The position numbers and the translations under genes are program-made. A stretch of 64,000 nt of DNA from Allobosea vaviloviae (GTDB lineage: Bacteria; Pseudomonadota; Alphaproteobacteria; Rhizobiales; Beijerinckiaceae): positions 1-64,000 of the forward strand of contig NZ_LGSZ01000040.1 of the NCBI RefSeq assembly GCF_001298265.1, read 5' to 3'. Positions 8,062-17,196 of the stretch are shown here, one piece after another (position 1 is the stretch's first letter; every line of letters begins with the position of its first letter). The notes below the pieces were generated by a model, which saw only the letters and a program-made list of their open reading frames with translations, did not search any database and was not told the DNA's origin.

Positions 8062-8395
8062 AATCGACGGTGCCGCCGGTCAAGCCGTCATCGACGCGCT
8101 GGCCGACATAGCGCCCGACTTTGCGCGCTATGTGCTCGAATTTCCGTTTGGCGACATCTATTCGCGACCGGGCCTTGATCTCCGCAGCCGTGAGATCGCG
8201 ACCATCGCCGCGCTGGCGGCCTTGGGCAATGCCGCGCCGCAGCTCAAGGTCCATATCCGCGCCGGGTTGAATGTCGGCCTCACCCAGGCTGAGATCGTCG
8301 AAATCCTGATCCAGATGGCCGTCTATGCCGGCTTTCCCGCCGCGCTGAACGGTCTGTTCGTTGCGCGCGAGGTGTTCGCGAGCAAACCGGCCTGA
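7997..8395 (+). CDS. Carboxymuconolactone decarboxylase (CMD)-family protein
   Basis: This 132-residue protein matches the small helical CMD family, with SREIATIAALAALGNAAPQL and HIRAGLNVGLTQAEIVEIL typical of the PcaC branch. It lacks the CxxC pair of AhpD-type CMD peroxidases, so it is not expected to be a redox enzyme. PcaC itself decarboxylates 4-carboxymuconolactone in the protocatechuate pathway, but no other pca genes are here, so the substrate is open. The ATG at 7997 overlaps the merR-like gene by 65 bases; a GTG at 8036 is an alternative start. Confidence 0.85.
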   Translation: MLQSSKPNPDDRYVRGQRALAEIDGAAGQAVIDALADIAPDFARYVLEFPFGDIYSRPGLDLRSREIATIAALAALGNAAPQLKVHIRAGLNVGLTQAEIVEILIQMAVYAGFPAALNGLFVAREVFASKPA

Positions 8396-8416
8396 GGCTG
8401 GGGCTGCCTGAAAGCA

Positions 8417-8447
8417 AGAAGGGCCGCCCATGTCGGGCGGCCCTTCT
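8417..8447. terminator. Bidirectional hairpin terminator
   Basis: A perfect 13-bp stem (8417-8429 with 8435-8447) encloses a 5-base loop, ATGTC. The stem core is GGGCCGCCC, flanked by AGAA and TTCT. It sits between two convergent genes (stops at 8395 and 8474), so it can serve both. There is no long U tract. Confidence 0.85.
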
Positions 8448-8473
8448 GTCGTCATATCACCTCGGCGATCACC

Positions 8474-11400
8474 TCACTCGAAGCGGCCGCTCGCATGCGC
8501 CAGCATCGTGTAGACCTTGCCGGTCTCCGAGGTCAGGTAGGTCTTGGCGACGATCGAGTCGCGGTCGTCCTTGGCGGCTTCCGCGAGCAGGCGCTCGAAC
8601 TCGTCGATATAGCGGTCGACGGTCTCCTTGAACTCCGCGTCCCGACGGTACTTCCGGCGGATCTCGTCGAAGGTCTGCTGGCCCTGCAGCGTGTAGAGGC
8701 GGCGGGTGAAGACGTTGCGCTCGCCGCGCTTGTAGCGGTCCCACAGCTCGACCGCCGCGTCATGGTCGATCATCCGGGCGATATCGACCGAGAGCGAGTC
8801 GAGCCGCTCGATCGAATGCGCCGTCGGCTTAGGCGTTTCCGGAGCCTTCTCCTCGCGCGAGGCGCGGTTAAGCAGGTCCGACAGCCAGCCGACCTTGGCC
8901 GGCGGCTGGGCCTCCGGCGTGGGCTGGCGACGCGGAAGCTCCTGCACGGGCACCGGGGCAGGGCGGGGCGCCGGGGCGGGCGCAGGCCGTGCCTCTGCGT
9001 GAGGAGCCGGGGTGGCAGGCTCCGGCGTCGCGTCGAGCGAGGGCCGCAGTTCCATCGCCTCGGCGGTGGGCAGACGCGCCTGCGTCACGGTGGTGGTCGC
9101 ATAGGCCGGTTCCTGCCGGGGCTGGGCGCTCGCGGCCGAGCGGCGGCTCTGGCCGGTATCGACGGGCAGGGCGACGTCGCTGCGGCGGCCCGAGCGGGTG
9201 ACGATCTCGGTCAGCTCATTGAGCGCCTTGATCTGCTCGGCGACGACGCGGCGCATGGCCGAGGTCGATTCCTGTGTTTCGCGCGGCAGGTCGAGCACGC
9301 CGCGCTTCAGCTCCGCCCGGGTCTCCTCCAGCTCGCGCTGGATCTCGGCGGCGACGCCGCGCATATCCTGCGCCGCGCCCTGGAAGCGTTCCGTGACCTT
9401 GGCCAGTTCGCTGCCGACCTCGCTGGAAACCTGCTCGTAAGCCTGGCGCAAGGCCTGGGCGGTCCGGTCGCGTTCCTTGCCGGTGGTGGCGCGGATCAGC
9501 TCGAACTGCTGCGAGATCGCGGTGGTCGTGGCCTCGGCGGAATCGCTCAGCACGCCGCCGATCTGGCGGGCGCGTGCCTCGGCGGTGCTCAGCGACTCGT
9601 CCATCAGCGCCGCGAAGGAGCGGGTGATCGACTCGACGTCGTCGGTCCGGTTGGCGATGAGGCCATGAATCTCCTCGAGCGAGCCCTGGCGCTCGGCCAG
9701 CGCCTTGCCGACGCGGGCCTCGACCTGTTCCAGACGGCTCGCGACGGCATGCAGAGCAGCCGTGCTGGCCTGGGTGACCTGGCCCAGCGAAGCTCCTTTG
9801 TCGTCGAGCTGGCCGACGAGCGCGGTGGTCTCGCGCAGCGTGCCTTCCGAGAACGCTTTCAAATCCGCGACCTGAGCGGCGATTTGCTCCGAAGCCTTCC
9901 CGGTCTCGTCCATCACGGTCGCGATTACGCTCTGCAGGTCGCCGACACGGGCGGACAACCCACCCTCGACGGCGGCGAGATTCTTGTTCGCGCCGTTGAC
10001 GATCTGCTGCATCAGCTTGTTGGCCTCGCCCAGACGGCCGAGCATGCCGCCGAGCTCGCTGCGAAGCTGCTCATTGGTCTTGACCAGCGCATCGACGGAC
10101 TGCCGCGTGCCATGCTCCAGCGTCTCGCGCAGGCCGCTGGACGAGGTGTCGAGCGCGTTCGTGATCGCGGCGCCGCGTTCGCGCAGCCCCTCGATGATCG
10201 ACGAACCACGGCTCTCGATCGCCCGCACAACGGTCTCGCCGACCATGGCGACTTCGTTGGCAATCGCCTCGCCGCGCTGGCCCAGCGCCGCGACCATGCC
10301 GCCGCCCCTGTCCTCGAACAGCAGGCGAAGGGTTTCCTCACGGTCGCCCAGCGCCGCCGCAATGGCGTCGCCGCGCTGGCCGAGAGCGGTGACCATGCCG
10401 ACGCCCTTGTCGTCGAACAGAACGCGCAGCTCCTCGGTCCGCTCGCCAAGCGAAGCGGCGATCGCGTCCGACTTGCTCTGCAGCGTGTCGGCGATCTCCT
10501 GGCCGCGCGTGTCGAGCGTGCCCGAAACCGTGTCGAGCCGGTTGACCACGCGCTCCTCGAAGCGGGCGACGCTGCGGTCGAGCGTATCAGCGATCTGGAG
10601 CGCCCGGCCGCCGAGCGTGGCGTTGATCGTGTCGGCCTTGTCGCTGAGCGTGCGGGTGAGCGACTCGCTCTTGGAGGTGACGACCTCGCCGATCTCGTCG
10701 GCCTTGGCGGCAAGCGCGCGGGTGACCTCGCGGCCACCTTCGGCCAGGACGCGGGCGATGTCGACCGTGCGTTCGACCAGCGCCTCGTTCAGCGCCGTGG
10801 CGCGGGCGCCGAGGCTGCCGTCGATCCGGGCGATCAGGCTGTCGAGCGAGGTGGCGATCTCGGCGCTCTTGGCGCCCGAACGCTCCTCGAACAGCTTGAT
10901 CTGACTCTCCATCGCATCGGTCGCCTCGCGCGTCCGGTCGGCGAGAATGCCCGCCGCTTCCGTCGCACGCGCACCCACCCGGTCCGCCAGCGCCATGCCG
11001 TCTTCGCCGATCAGCTTCTCGACCTGGGCGATCCCCGTCGTCACGGCCGCGGTCAGGGCCTGCGTATCGTCGGACAGCCTGTTGGTCAGATCGCCGCCCT
11101 TGTGGATGATGACGTCCTCGAAAGCCGCCAGGCGCGAGCCGAGCGCGGTCTCCACATGCCGGCCCTGGTTCTCGAAGAGCTCCGCGAAGGCGCTGAGCCG
11201 TTCGCCCATGGTGGTCTCGATCTCGCGGCCCTGCTCGTCGAAGAGCCGGTTCAGCGCGTCGTGACGGCCGGCAAGCGCCTCCGTCAGCGCCTGGGCGCGG
11301 CCCTCGACCGAGCGCAGCATCGATTCGGCATTGGCCGACAGCGCCTCGTTGACGCGCCCGCCCTGCTGCGTCAGCGCCAGCACGATCTCCTTGCCGGTGC

Positions 11401-14239
11401 CGGCGAGCTGGACGCGCGCCTCCTCGGCATGAACCGTGAAGGTCTCGCGCAGCCCCTGCGTCGCCTGCGCGACCCGGTCGGCGACATCGCGGCCGTCGAC
11501 ATTGATGGTTTCGGTCAGGGCGCGGGTGGCGTCGCCCATCCGGCGCGCCAGATCCTCGCTCTGCTCGCCGAGCAGGGTATGAACTTCGCGGCCGGTGCTG
11601 ACCAGATCGCGCAGCATCGCCTCGCGCTGGTCGCCGAGCAGCGAGCCGACCTGTTCGCCGGTCTCGCTGAGGCGGGTCAGGAAGCCGCTCTGCTGTTGTT
11701 CGAGCGCCGCCTGGGCTGTTTCGGTGGCGTCCCTGAGCCGGGCAGCAAGCGCCGCGCCACGCTCGTCGAGCCGCTGGTGCAGGCTCTCGCCGGTCTCTGC
11801 CAGCCTGGTGATCAGGGCGCCGCTGCGCTCTGCCAGAACGCCATGGACCGAGCGGCCGACATCGGCCACGCGGCTGACCAGCGCCTGGCTCTCATTGCCG
11901 AGGAGATCCTTCACCTCGAGGCCGGCCTGGGACAGCTTCACGGTGAAGGCGGCAGCCTGCTCGTCGAGCAGCGCGCCGACCCTGGAGCCGGTCTCGGACA
12001 GGCTCGCGGTCAGGGCATCGCTTTGCGCGCCGATCAGGCTGTGGACCTGCTCGCCGGCCTGGCCCAGGCGCAGGACGATCGTCTCGCTCTGGTCTTCGAG
12101 AAGCTTGGCGACATCGGCGCCGGTGCCCGACACGCGCGAGATCAGCGTCTCGCTCTGGTCGGCCAGCAACTGGGCGACATCGGTCCCCGTGCCAGACACG
12201 CGCGAGACGAGCGCATCGCTCTGATCCGCAAGCAGCTTGGCGACATCCGAGCCCGTGCCGGACACGCGCGAAACGAGCGCCTCGCTCTGATCCGCAAGCA
12301 GCCTGGCGACGTCCGAGCCCGTGCCGGACACGCGCGAGACGAGCGCGTCGCTTTGATCGGCAAGAAGTTTGGCGACGTCCGAACCCGTACCGGACACACG
12401 CGAGACCAGGCTGTCGGCCTGCTCGCCGAGCATCGCCTGGACGGTCTCGCCGGTTTCCGAAAGCCGGGTCACCAGCTTGCCGCCGCGCTCGTCGAGCACG
12501 GTCTGGAGACCTTCGGTGACCTCGTTGACGCGCGTCGCCAGCGTCGCGCCATGCCGGCCGACGCTCTCGCCGAGCGACTGGCCGGCTTCGTCGACGCGCA
12601 GGATGATGGCGTCGCTGCGCTCGCGCAGAACGTCGTCGACCGTGCGGGCCGTGTCGTTGAGCCGGGTCACCAGAGCGTCGCTCTGCGTGCCGATCAGGGT
12701 GTTGACGCTCTCGCCGACTTCGAGAAGGCGCGAGGCGATCATCTCGTTCTGGCGGGTGAGCAGGCCGTTGACGCCGCGTCCGACCTCGGCGAGGCGGGTG
12801 GTGACGCTGTCACCCTCTTCGGCGAGCGAGCTGCGCAGGCTTTCGCCGGTCTCGGTCAGGCGAGCCCTCAGGGCCTCGCTCTGGTTCTCGATGAGCGCGA
12901 CCATGCTGCGGCTGCTGGTCTCGAAGCGCTCCGCCGCTTCGCTGCCGCGCGCGGAGATGTCGTGCGCCAGCGTCTCGCCGGTGGCGCGCAGGGTCTCGTT
13001 CACGGTCTCGACGCGGGCGGCAAGTGTATCGGCGACCTGCGAGCCGGTCTCGCTGATCGCGCGGGTCACGGTCTCGGCTCCCGTCGCAAGCCCTTCGGTC
13101 AGCACGGCGCCGGTGCGCTCGAGCGAAGCCGCGATCTCGCGGGCGCGGCCGTCGAGCAGGGTCGACAGGCTGTCGCTGGCGCCCGCCAGCCGCTCGCTGA
13201 CCTCGCCGGATGTGACCTGCAGGCGTTCGACAAGTTCGCCGCCGCGACCGCTGATCTCGTCGATCATGCGTTCGCCGGCGCGCCCGAGCGCCAGGGTGAT
13301 CTGGTCGCCCTTTTCGCCGAGCGATCCGGTGACACGGTCGCCGGCCTGGGTGACGGCGTCCGCGATGGCGCGGCTGGCGTTGTCGAGATCCTTGGACAGG
13401 CTCTCATGAGCGCCGCTGATGGCGAATTTGACGCGCTCGGCATTGCCGACCACGGCCTCCCGCTGCGTCACGAGTTCGTCGATCAGAGAGCGCAACCGGA
13501 TTTCGTTGTCGGCATAGGCGCGCTCGAGCGTGGCGATCTCGCCGCGCACGATCGTCTCCAGTTCGCCGGCGCGGGCAACCGCGCGCTCGATGCCGTCGCC
13601 CATGGCGGCGACCTCGCGGCGGATGGTCTGGCTCAGCGACAAAACGGAATCCGCGCCGACGACCTCTGGCTCGGCCAGCCGCAGGGCGACTTCGGTCATC
13701 GCGCGGGCGACGAGGCGCATCTCCTGCGTGCGGCGATAGAGCGCCGCCAGCACGAAGAAGAACACGATCGGCGCGCCGACACACAGCGCGAGGATGGTCC
13801 ATTCGCCGACGCCGAAGGCGCCGAAACGCGCTGCGAGACCGGTGTCGAGCGAACCGAAGCGGTTGAAGAGCACGAAACCCGCGCCGCCGAGCCAGGCGAG
13901 CGAGGCGAGCGCTGCGAACCAGTAGGGCTTGGAGGAGGGACGCACGGAGAAGGCCTGGACGAGCGAGCTCGAATCGCGCCGGTCGTCATTGGCGACGCGG
14001 CTCGTGTCGGGCGCGATCGCAGGACGCGGCGGAGCCTGCGGGGCTGCGGCCGACTGGGGCGCGGCCGGCTCGACGCGCGGGAGTTCGAGCTTGAGATCGT
14101 TCTCGGTGGTGGCGGGCAGCTTCGGCTCGAGCGCCGGATCGGCGTCGCCCTCGGATCTCGGCTGGTCGAGCCGGAGGGCCTCCTCGATCGCGGACATGGC
14201 AGCCTCGGTCGGATCCTGGAGCTTCTTTTGCCGATTCAT
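8474..14239 (-). CDS. Giant coiled-coil membrane protein, growth pole ring (GPR/RgsE)-like
   Basis: This 1,921-residue protein has a proline- and acid-rich N-terminus, two membrane helices (about 105-126 and 147-168), and then about 1,450 residues of degenerate 22/33-residue amphipathic repeats of the pattern TRLxExGExVxxLLxEQ. These repeats resemble apolipoproteins and form very long coiled helix. A Pro/Ala-rich linker and a conserved C-terminal domain (YKRGERNVFTRRLYTLQGQQ and beyond) end the protein. This architecture is that of GPR of Agrobacterium and RgsE of Sinorhizobium, which form a ring at the growing pole and are needed for unipolar growth and rod shape. The assignment is from architecture and recall, not alignment. 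The ATG at 14239, preceded by GAGGCGG, was preferred to a GTG at 14257. An Hpt gene diverges upstream. Confidence 0.75.
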   Translation of the reverse strand: MNRQKKLQDPTEAAMSAIEEALRLDQPRSEGDADPALEPKLPATTENDLKLELPRVEPAAPQSAAAPQAPPRPAIAPDTSRVANDDRRDSSSLVQAFSVRPSSKPYWFAALASLAWLGGAGFVLFNRFGSLDTGLAARFGAFGVGEWTILALCVGAPIVFFFVLAALYRRTQEMRLVARAMTEVALRLAEPEVVGADSVLSLSQTIRREVAAMGDGIERAVARAGELETIVRGEIATLERAYADNEIRLRSLIDELVTQREAVVGNAERVKFAISGAHESLSKDLDNASRAIADAVTQAGDRVTGSLGEKGDQITLALGRAGERMIDEISGRGGELVERLQVTSGEVSERLAGASDSLSTLLDGRAREIAASLERTGAVLTEGLATGAETVTRAISETGSQVADTLAARVETVNETLRATGETLAHDISARGSEAAERFETSSRSMVALIENQSEALRARLTETGESLRSSLAEEGDSVTTRLAEVGRGVNGLLTRQNEMIASRLLEVGESVNTLIGTQSDALVTRLNDTARTVDDVLRERSDAIILRVDEAGQSLGESVGRHGATLATRVNEVTEGLQTVLDERGGKLVTRLSETGETVQAMLGEQADSLVSRVSGTGSDVAKLLADQSDALVSRVSGTGSDVARLLADQSEALVSRVSGTGSDVAKLLADQSDALVSRVSGTGTDVAQLLADQSETLISRVSGTGADVAKLLEDQSETIVLRLGQAGEQVHSLIGAQSDALTASLSETGSRVGALLDEQAAAFTVKLSQAGLEVKDLLGNESQALVSRVADVGRSVHGVLAERSGALITRLAETGESLHQRLDERGAALAARLRDATETAQAALEQQQSGFLTRLSETGEQVGSLLGDQREAMLRDLVSTGREVHTLLGEQSEDLARRMGDATRALTETINVDGRDVADRVAQATQGLRETFTVHAEEARVQLAGTGKEIVLALTQQGGRVNEALSANAESMLRSVEGRAQALTEALAGRHDALNRLFDEQGREIETTMGERLSAFAELFENQGRHVETALGSRLAAFEDVIIHKGGDLTNRLSDDTQALTAAVTTGIAQVEKLIGEDGMALADRVGARATEAAGILADRTREATDAMESQIKLFEERSGAKSAEIATSLDSLIARIDGSLGARATALNEALVERTVDIARVLAEGGREVTRALAAKADEIGEVVTSKSESLTRTLSDKADTINATLGGRALQIADTLDRSVARFEERVVNRLDTVSGTLDTRGQEIADTLQSKSDAIAASLGERTEELRVLFDDKGVGMVTALGQRGDAIAAALGDREETLRLLFEDRGGGMVAALGQRGEAIANEVAMVGETVVRAIESRGSSIIEGLRERGAAITNALDTSSSGLRETLEHGTRQSVDALVKTNEQLRSELGGMLGRLGEANKLMQQIVNGANKNLAAVEGGLSARVGDLQSVIATVMDETGKASEQIAAQVADLKAFSEGTLRETTALVGQLDDKGASLGQVTQASTAALHAVASRLEQVEARVGKALAERQGSLEEIHGLIANRTDDVESITRSFAALMDESLSTAEARARQIGGVLSDSAEATTTAISQQFELIRATTGKERDRTAQALRQAYEQVSSEVGSELAKVTERFQGAAQDMRGVAAEIQRELEETRAELKRGVLDLPRETQESTSAMRRVVAEQIKALNELTEIVTRSGRRSDVALPVDTGQSRRSAASAQPRQEPAYATTTVTQARLPTAEAMELRPSLDATPEPATPAPHAEARPAPAPAPRPAPVPVQELPRRQPTPEAQPPAKVGWLSDLLNRASREEKAPETPKPTAHSIERLDSLSVDIARMIDHDAAVELWDRYKRGERNVFTRRLYTLQGQQTFDEIRRKYRRDAEFKETVDRYIDEFERLLAEAAKDDRDSIVAKTYLTSETGKVYTMLAHASGRFE
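12107..12436 (-). repeat. Tandem 66-bp repeats inside the GPR-like gene (about 5 copies)
   Basis: The block GGCGAC recurs at 12107, 12173, 12239, 12305 and 12371, exactly 66 bases apart. The units encode 22-residue repeats of the form VSGTGSDVAKLLADQSDAL followed by VSR, and the three middle units are nearly identical at DNA level. Elsewhere in the gene the repeats are strongly diverged, so this block has been recently duplicated or homogenised. Confidence 0.9.
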
Positions 14240-14504
14240 GCTGTGCCGCCTCGCCACGCTACTGGGACAGGAGCTCGATCATGTTCGCCGCACCCGCCAG
14301 GACCGCCTCTGGTCGTGGCAAGGGCAGAAACACTGCGCCCATCGTTTACCAATTGGAAGGGTAGTGGACGCTCTAAGCCTTGGGAACCCGTTTAAGCCGC
14401 CGATTCACAAACGTCGTTAACGCCTCATTCACCATGAAGGCGCTTGATGAAGGTCGGGAAACCGCTTCCTCGGCGCCTGCCCATCCATCGTTTCCGAGCC
14501 ATAA
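14240..14504. other. Divergent intergenic region (GPR-like / Hpt)
   Basis: This gap of about 265 bases holds the promoters of two divergent genes. The only suggestive motif is TTAACGCCTCATTCAC (starting about 14416), which is one base off a CtrA-type TTAA-N7-TTAA site. I do not regard that as established. No coding frame is evident. Confidence 0.4.
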
Positions 14505-14843
14505 ATGCCCCAGACTGCGATCGATCTCGACCATCTCGCCCTCCAGACCGGCGGCGACCAGGACCTCGAGCGGGAGCTGCTGGCTCTCTTCGCCCAGCAA
14601 TGCGTTCGCCATCTGCGCACCATCCACAACGGCGACGATGCCAGAACCCGCATGGACGCGGCCCACACGTTGAAGGGCGCGGCACGCGCGATCGGCGCGT
14701 GGCAGGTGGCCGACGCGGCCGATGCCATCGAGCGCCATCTCGCCGAAACCGACCTGCGCCGGACCGAAGCCGCCATGGATACGCTCGCGCTCGCCGCAGC
14801 CGAGGTGCGGGCCGTCATCTCCCGCTACGACGCCGCTGCCTGA
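14505..14843 (+). CDS. Histidine phosphotransfer (Hpt) domain protein
   Basis: This 112-residue stand-alone Hpt protein carries the phospho-acceptor motif [13 protein letters not shown] (about residues 49-61), where the His is the predicted phosphorylation site. The rest is helical, consistent with the four-helix Hpt bundle. Such proteins relay phosphate between hybrid kinases and response regulators. No kinase or receiver gene is adjacent, so its partners are unknown. It diverges from the GPR-like gene, which raises but does not prove a link to polar or cell-cycle signalling. Confidence 0.88.
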   Translation: MPQTAIDLDHLALQTGGDQDLERELLALFAQQCVRHLRTIHNGDDARTRMDAAHTLKGAARAIGAWQVADAADAIERHLAETDLRRTEAAMDTLALAAAEVRAVISRYDAAA

Positions 14844-14956
14844 AGACGCCGCCAGCCAGGCGCTCGCGTGAGGCCGCGCCCGAGGAAAGTCCTTTCCTCC
14901 ACGCTTGGAAATGCTCTAAGGCGTGGCGCGCCATCGTCTTTCCGCTGGAGTTCAGG

Positions 14957-15277
14957 ATGCCGAAGATCACCTTCATCGATGCTCGGGGCGAGAGCCGGAC
15001 TGTCGAGGGCGAGACCGGATCGACGGTGATGGAAGTCGCCATCCGCAACGGCGTGCCGGGCATCGAGGCGGAATGCGGCGGCGCCTGCGCCTGCGCCACC
15101 TGCCATGTCTATGTCGATGAGGCCTGGACCGCCAAGACCGGCGCGCCCGAATCGATGGAAGAGGACATGCTCGACTTTGCCTTCGAGGTGAAGCCGACCT
15201 CGCGGCTCTCGTGCCAGATCAAGGTCCGCGACGAGCTCGACGGGCTCGTCGTGCGCACGCCGACCCGGCAGGGCTGA
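14957..15277 (+). CDS. 2Fe-2S ferredoxin (adrenodoxin/FdVI type)
   Basis: This 106-residue ferredoxin has the cluster ligands in [12 protein letters not shown] (Cys near residues 40, 46 and 49) and the fourth Cys in RLSCQIKV (near 87). The spacing and the [19 protein letters not shown] stretch place it in the adrenodoxin-like group. It transfers electrons to partners such as cytochrome P450 or Fe-S biogenesis enzymes; none is adjacent. The ATG at 14957 follows GGAGTTCAGG, and the product begins MPKITFID as usual for the family. The gene ends six bases from a convergent MFS gene. Confidence 0.92.
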   Translation: MPKITFIDARGESRTVEGETGSTVMEVAIRNGVPGIEAECGGACACATCHVYVDEAWTAKTGAPESMEEDMLDFAFEVKPTSRLSCQIKVRDELDGLVVRTPTRQG

Positions 15278-15283
15278 GAACGC

Positions 15284-16522
15284 CTATTCGGCGGCAGCCG
15301 GGATCGCCGGCGCCATCACTGTCTCGCTGCCCGGCGCCGGGTGGCGCGGAACGAGGAAGGCCAGGGTCAGCGACACCGTCGCAACGCCCGAGCCGATATA
15401 GAACACGATCGCCGGGTCGCGCAGCCAGATCTGCCCGAACGTCACCGGCAGGACCACTGCCGCGATGTGATTGATCGTGAAGGCGACCGCCGAGGTCGGC
15501 GCGATGTCGGCCGGATCGGCGATCTTCTGGAAATAAGTCCGCTGCGCCAATGTCAGCGTGAAGAACACGCCATCGACGATGAACAGCGCGCCAGCGACAA
15601 AGACGCCCCAGCCGGCGAAATGGCCGTGGCTCGCCAGCGCATAGCCGACGAAGACGAGGATCAGCGAGACGTTCTCGATCTGGATCGTCGCACGCTCGCC
15701 GATCCGCCCGACGAGGTTGCCGAGCATCGGCCCCATGAAGGTGTTGATGCCATAGGTCGCGAGCAGGAGCATCGCCGTAGCGGAAACGTCGTAGCCGAAA
15801 CGCTCGACCAGCAGGAAGCCGCCGAAGGCCATGAAGATCTGCCGGCGTGCGCCCGACATGAAGGTCAGGGCGTAATACAGCCAATAGCGCCGGCGCAGCA
15901 CGAAACCCTTGTTCTGCGGCACCGCGCCCTGAAAGCGCGGAAACGCCATCCAGGCGATGAGCGAGAGCACCACGACCAGGCTCCCGGCCGCGACGAAGAC
16001 GATGATGTATCCGGGCTGGAAGACGCGCCAGATCACGGCGATCGTGCCGAAGGCGAGAAGCTGCGCGGTGGCCGAAGCCCCTGCGATCCGGCCCAGCAGA
16101 CGCGGCGCCTGCGCCTTGGGCAGGAGCTGGAGCTGCAGCGACTGCTGGGCGGTCTCGTAATAGTGGAAGCCGAGCGACATCACCGTGGTCGTCAGCAGGA
16201 GCCCGCCGAGCGTGGGATAGAACCCGGTGATGGCCACGCCGATGCCGAGCGTCACCAGGCTGAGATAGGCCAGGATCTGCTCGCGCATGAACCAGAACAG
16301 GATGATGGCGGTGAAGGCCAGGAATCCGGGGATCTCGCGCACCGATTGCAGAATGCCGATATCGGAGCCGCTGAAGCCCGCCGCCTCCTTGGCGAAATTG
16401 TTGAGCAGCGCGGTCCAACTCGCAAAGCCCAGCCAGTTGATGAAGGCCAGCACCATCAGAAAGGCGGTCGGGGAGCGAAGCAGCGCGGCGAGGCCGCGCG
16501 GAGCGGGGGCGATGTCGGTCAT
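15284..16522 (-). CDS. MFS transporter
   Basis: This 412-residue membrane protein has about twelve hydrophobic segments, with a central charged loop (VLRRRYWLYYALTF) near residues 210-225 separating two six-helix halves. It has no clear family-specific signature, so direction and substrate are unknown. It stands alone between a convergent ferredoxin gene and a divergent stress-protein gene. Confidence 0.85.
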   Translation of the reverse strand: MTDIAPAPRGLAALLRSPTAFLMVLAFINWLGFASWTALLNNFAKEAAGFSGSDIGILQSVREIPGFLAFTAIILFWFMREQILAYLSLVTLGIGVAITGFYPTLGGLLLTTTVMSLGFHYYETAQQSLQLQLLPKAQAPRLLGRIAGASATAQLLAFGTIAVIWRVFQPGYIIVFVAAGSLVVVLSLIAWMAFPRFQGAVPQNKGFVLRRRYWLYYALTFMSGARRQIFMAFGGFLLVERFGYDVSATAMLLLATYGINTFMGPMLGNLVGRIGERATIQIENVSLILVFVGYALASHGHFAGWGVFVAGALFIVDGVFFTLTLAQRTYFQKIADPADIAPTSAVAFTINHIAAVVLPVTFGQIWLRDPAIVFYIGSGVATVSLTLAFLVPRHPAPGSETVMAPAIPAAAE

Positions 16523-16755
16523 CGGACGGACCCAGCAGGAAGCGCAGCCTGGCAGGCGGCTGCATCGCGCGGCAGCGGCGCATGCGGAGCCCTTCCTAGA
16601 GCACCCTGCGGTCGCTGGATAGAGGCCTGCCCGCGGGGCGCATATGCGTCCGATCCGGTCTATGATGGCGCCCGGACCGGCACGCTTTGCGCTGGATCAT
16701 CGCACCTCAACAGGCCCGCGATAGGATGTCGCGACAACGCAGCGAGGAGAGCACG

Positions 16756-17178
16756 ATGTATAAGTCCATTCTGGTTCCCGTCGATATCGCCGAACCCGAG
16801 ATGGCGGAGCCCGCGATCGGCGCCGCCGTCTCCTTTGCCAAGACCTCGGGTGGCGCCGTCCGGCTCGTCTATGTGCGCTCGCTGGTGCCGATCACCTACA
16901 TGGAGTTCGTGCCGGCAGACTTCGATGCCGGCCAGCAGGAGGATGCGCAGGCCAAGCTCGCCGCCATTGCCGCCAAGATCGATCTGCCGCCCGAACAGGT
17001 CTCGGCCAAGGTGTTGATCGGCTCGGTCCATGGCGAGGTGCTGGCCGAGGCCGATGCCAGCGGCGCGGATCTGATCGTCATCGGCTCGCATGAGCCGGGT
17101 ATGCTCGCCTATGTGATCGGCTCGAATGCCTCGGCGATCGTGCGGCGGGCGAAATGCTCGGTGCTGGTGGTGCGCTGA
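16756..17178 (+). CDS. Universal stress protein (UspA family)
   Basis: This 140-residue protein starts with the Usp signature YKSILVPVDIAEPEMAEPAI and ends with the nucleotide-binding pattern GSHEPGMLAYVIGSNASAIV followed by RRAKCSVLVVR. The G-2x-G-9x-G(S) spacing suggests ATP binding, as in MJ0577-type Usp proteins. The ATG at 16756 is preceded by GAGGAG at a good distance, so it is preferred to an in-frame ATG 69 bases upstream. It is monocistronic and divergent from the MFS gene. Confidence 0.93.
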   Translation: MYKSILVPVDIAEPEMAEPAIGAAVSFAKTSGGAVRLVYVRSLVPITYMEFVPADFDAGQQEDAQAKLAAIAAKIDLPPEQVSAKVLIGSVHGEVLAEADASGADLIVIGSHEPGMLAYVIGSNASAIVRRAKCSVLVVR

Positions 17179-17196
17179 GCGCTTCTTCGGAGCCGC

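Noticed and set aside
8495-14395. 1,966-codon open frame antisense to the GPR-like gene
   Set aside because: It mirrors the repetitive GC-rich gene on the other strand; the antisense product is low in complexity and has no domain, and the sense protein has clear membrane, coiled-coil and conserved C-terminal parts.
14416-14435. CtrA-like TTAA-N7-TTCA between the GPR-like and Hpt genes
   Set aside because: One mismatch to the consensus and no second site; too weak to list as a regulatory feature.
16639-16648. CGCATATGCG palindrome before the universal stress gene
   Set aside because: A 10-base palindrome is expected by chance at this frequency, and no promoter elements accompany it.
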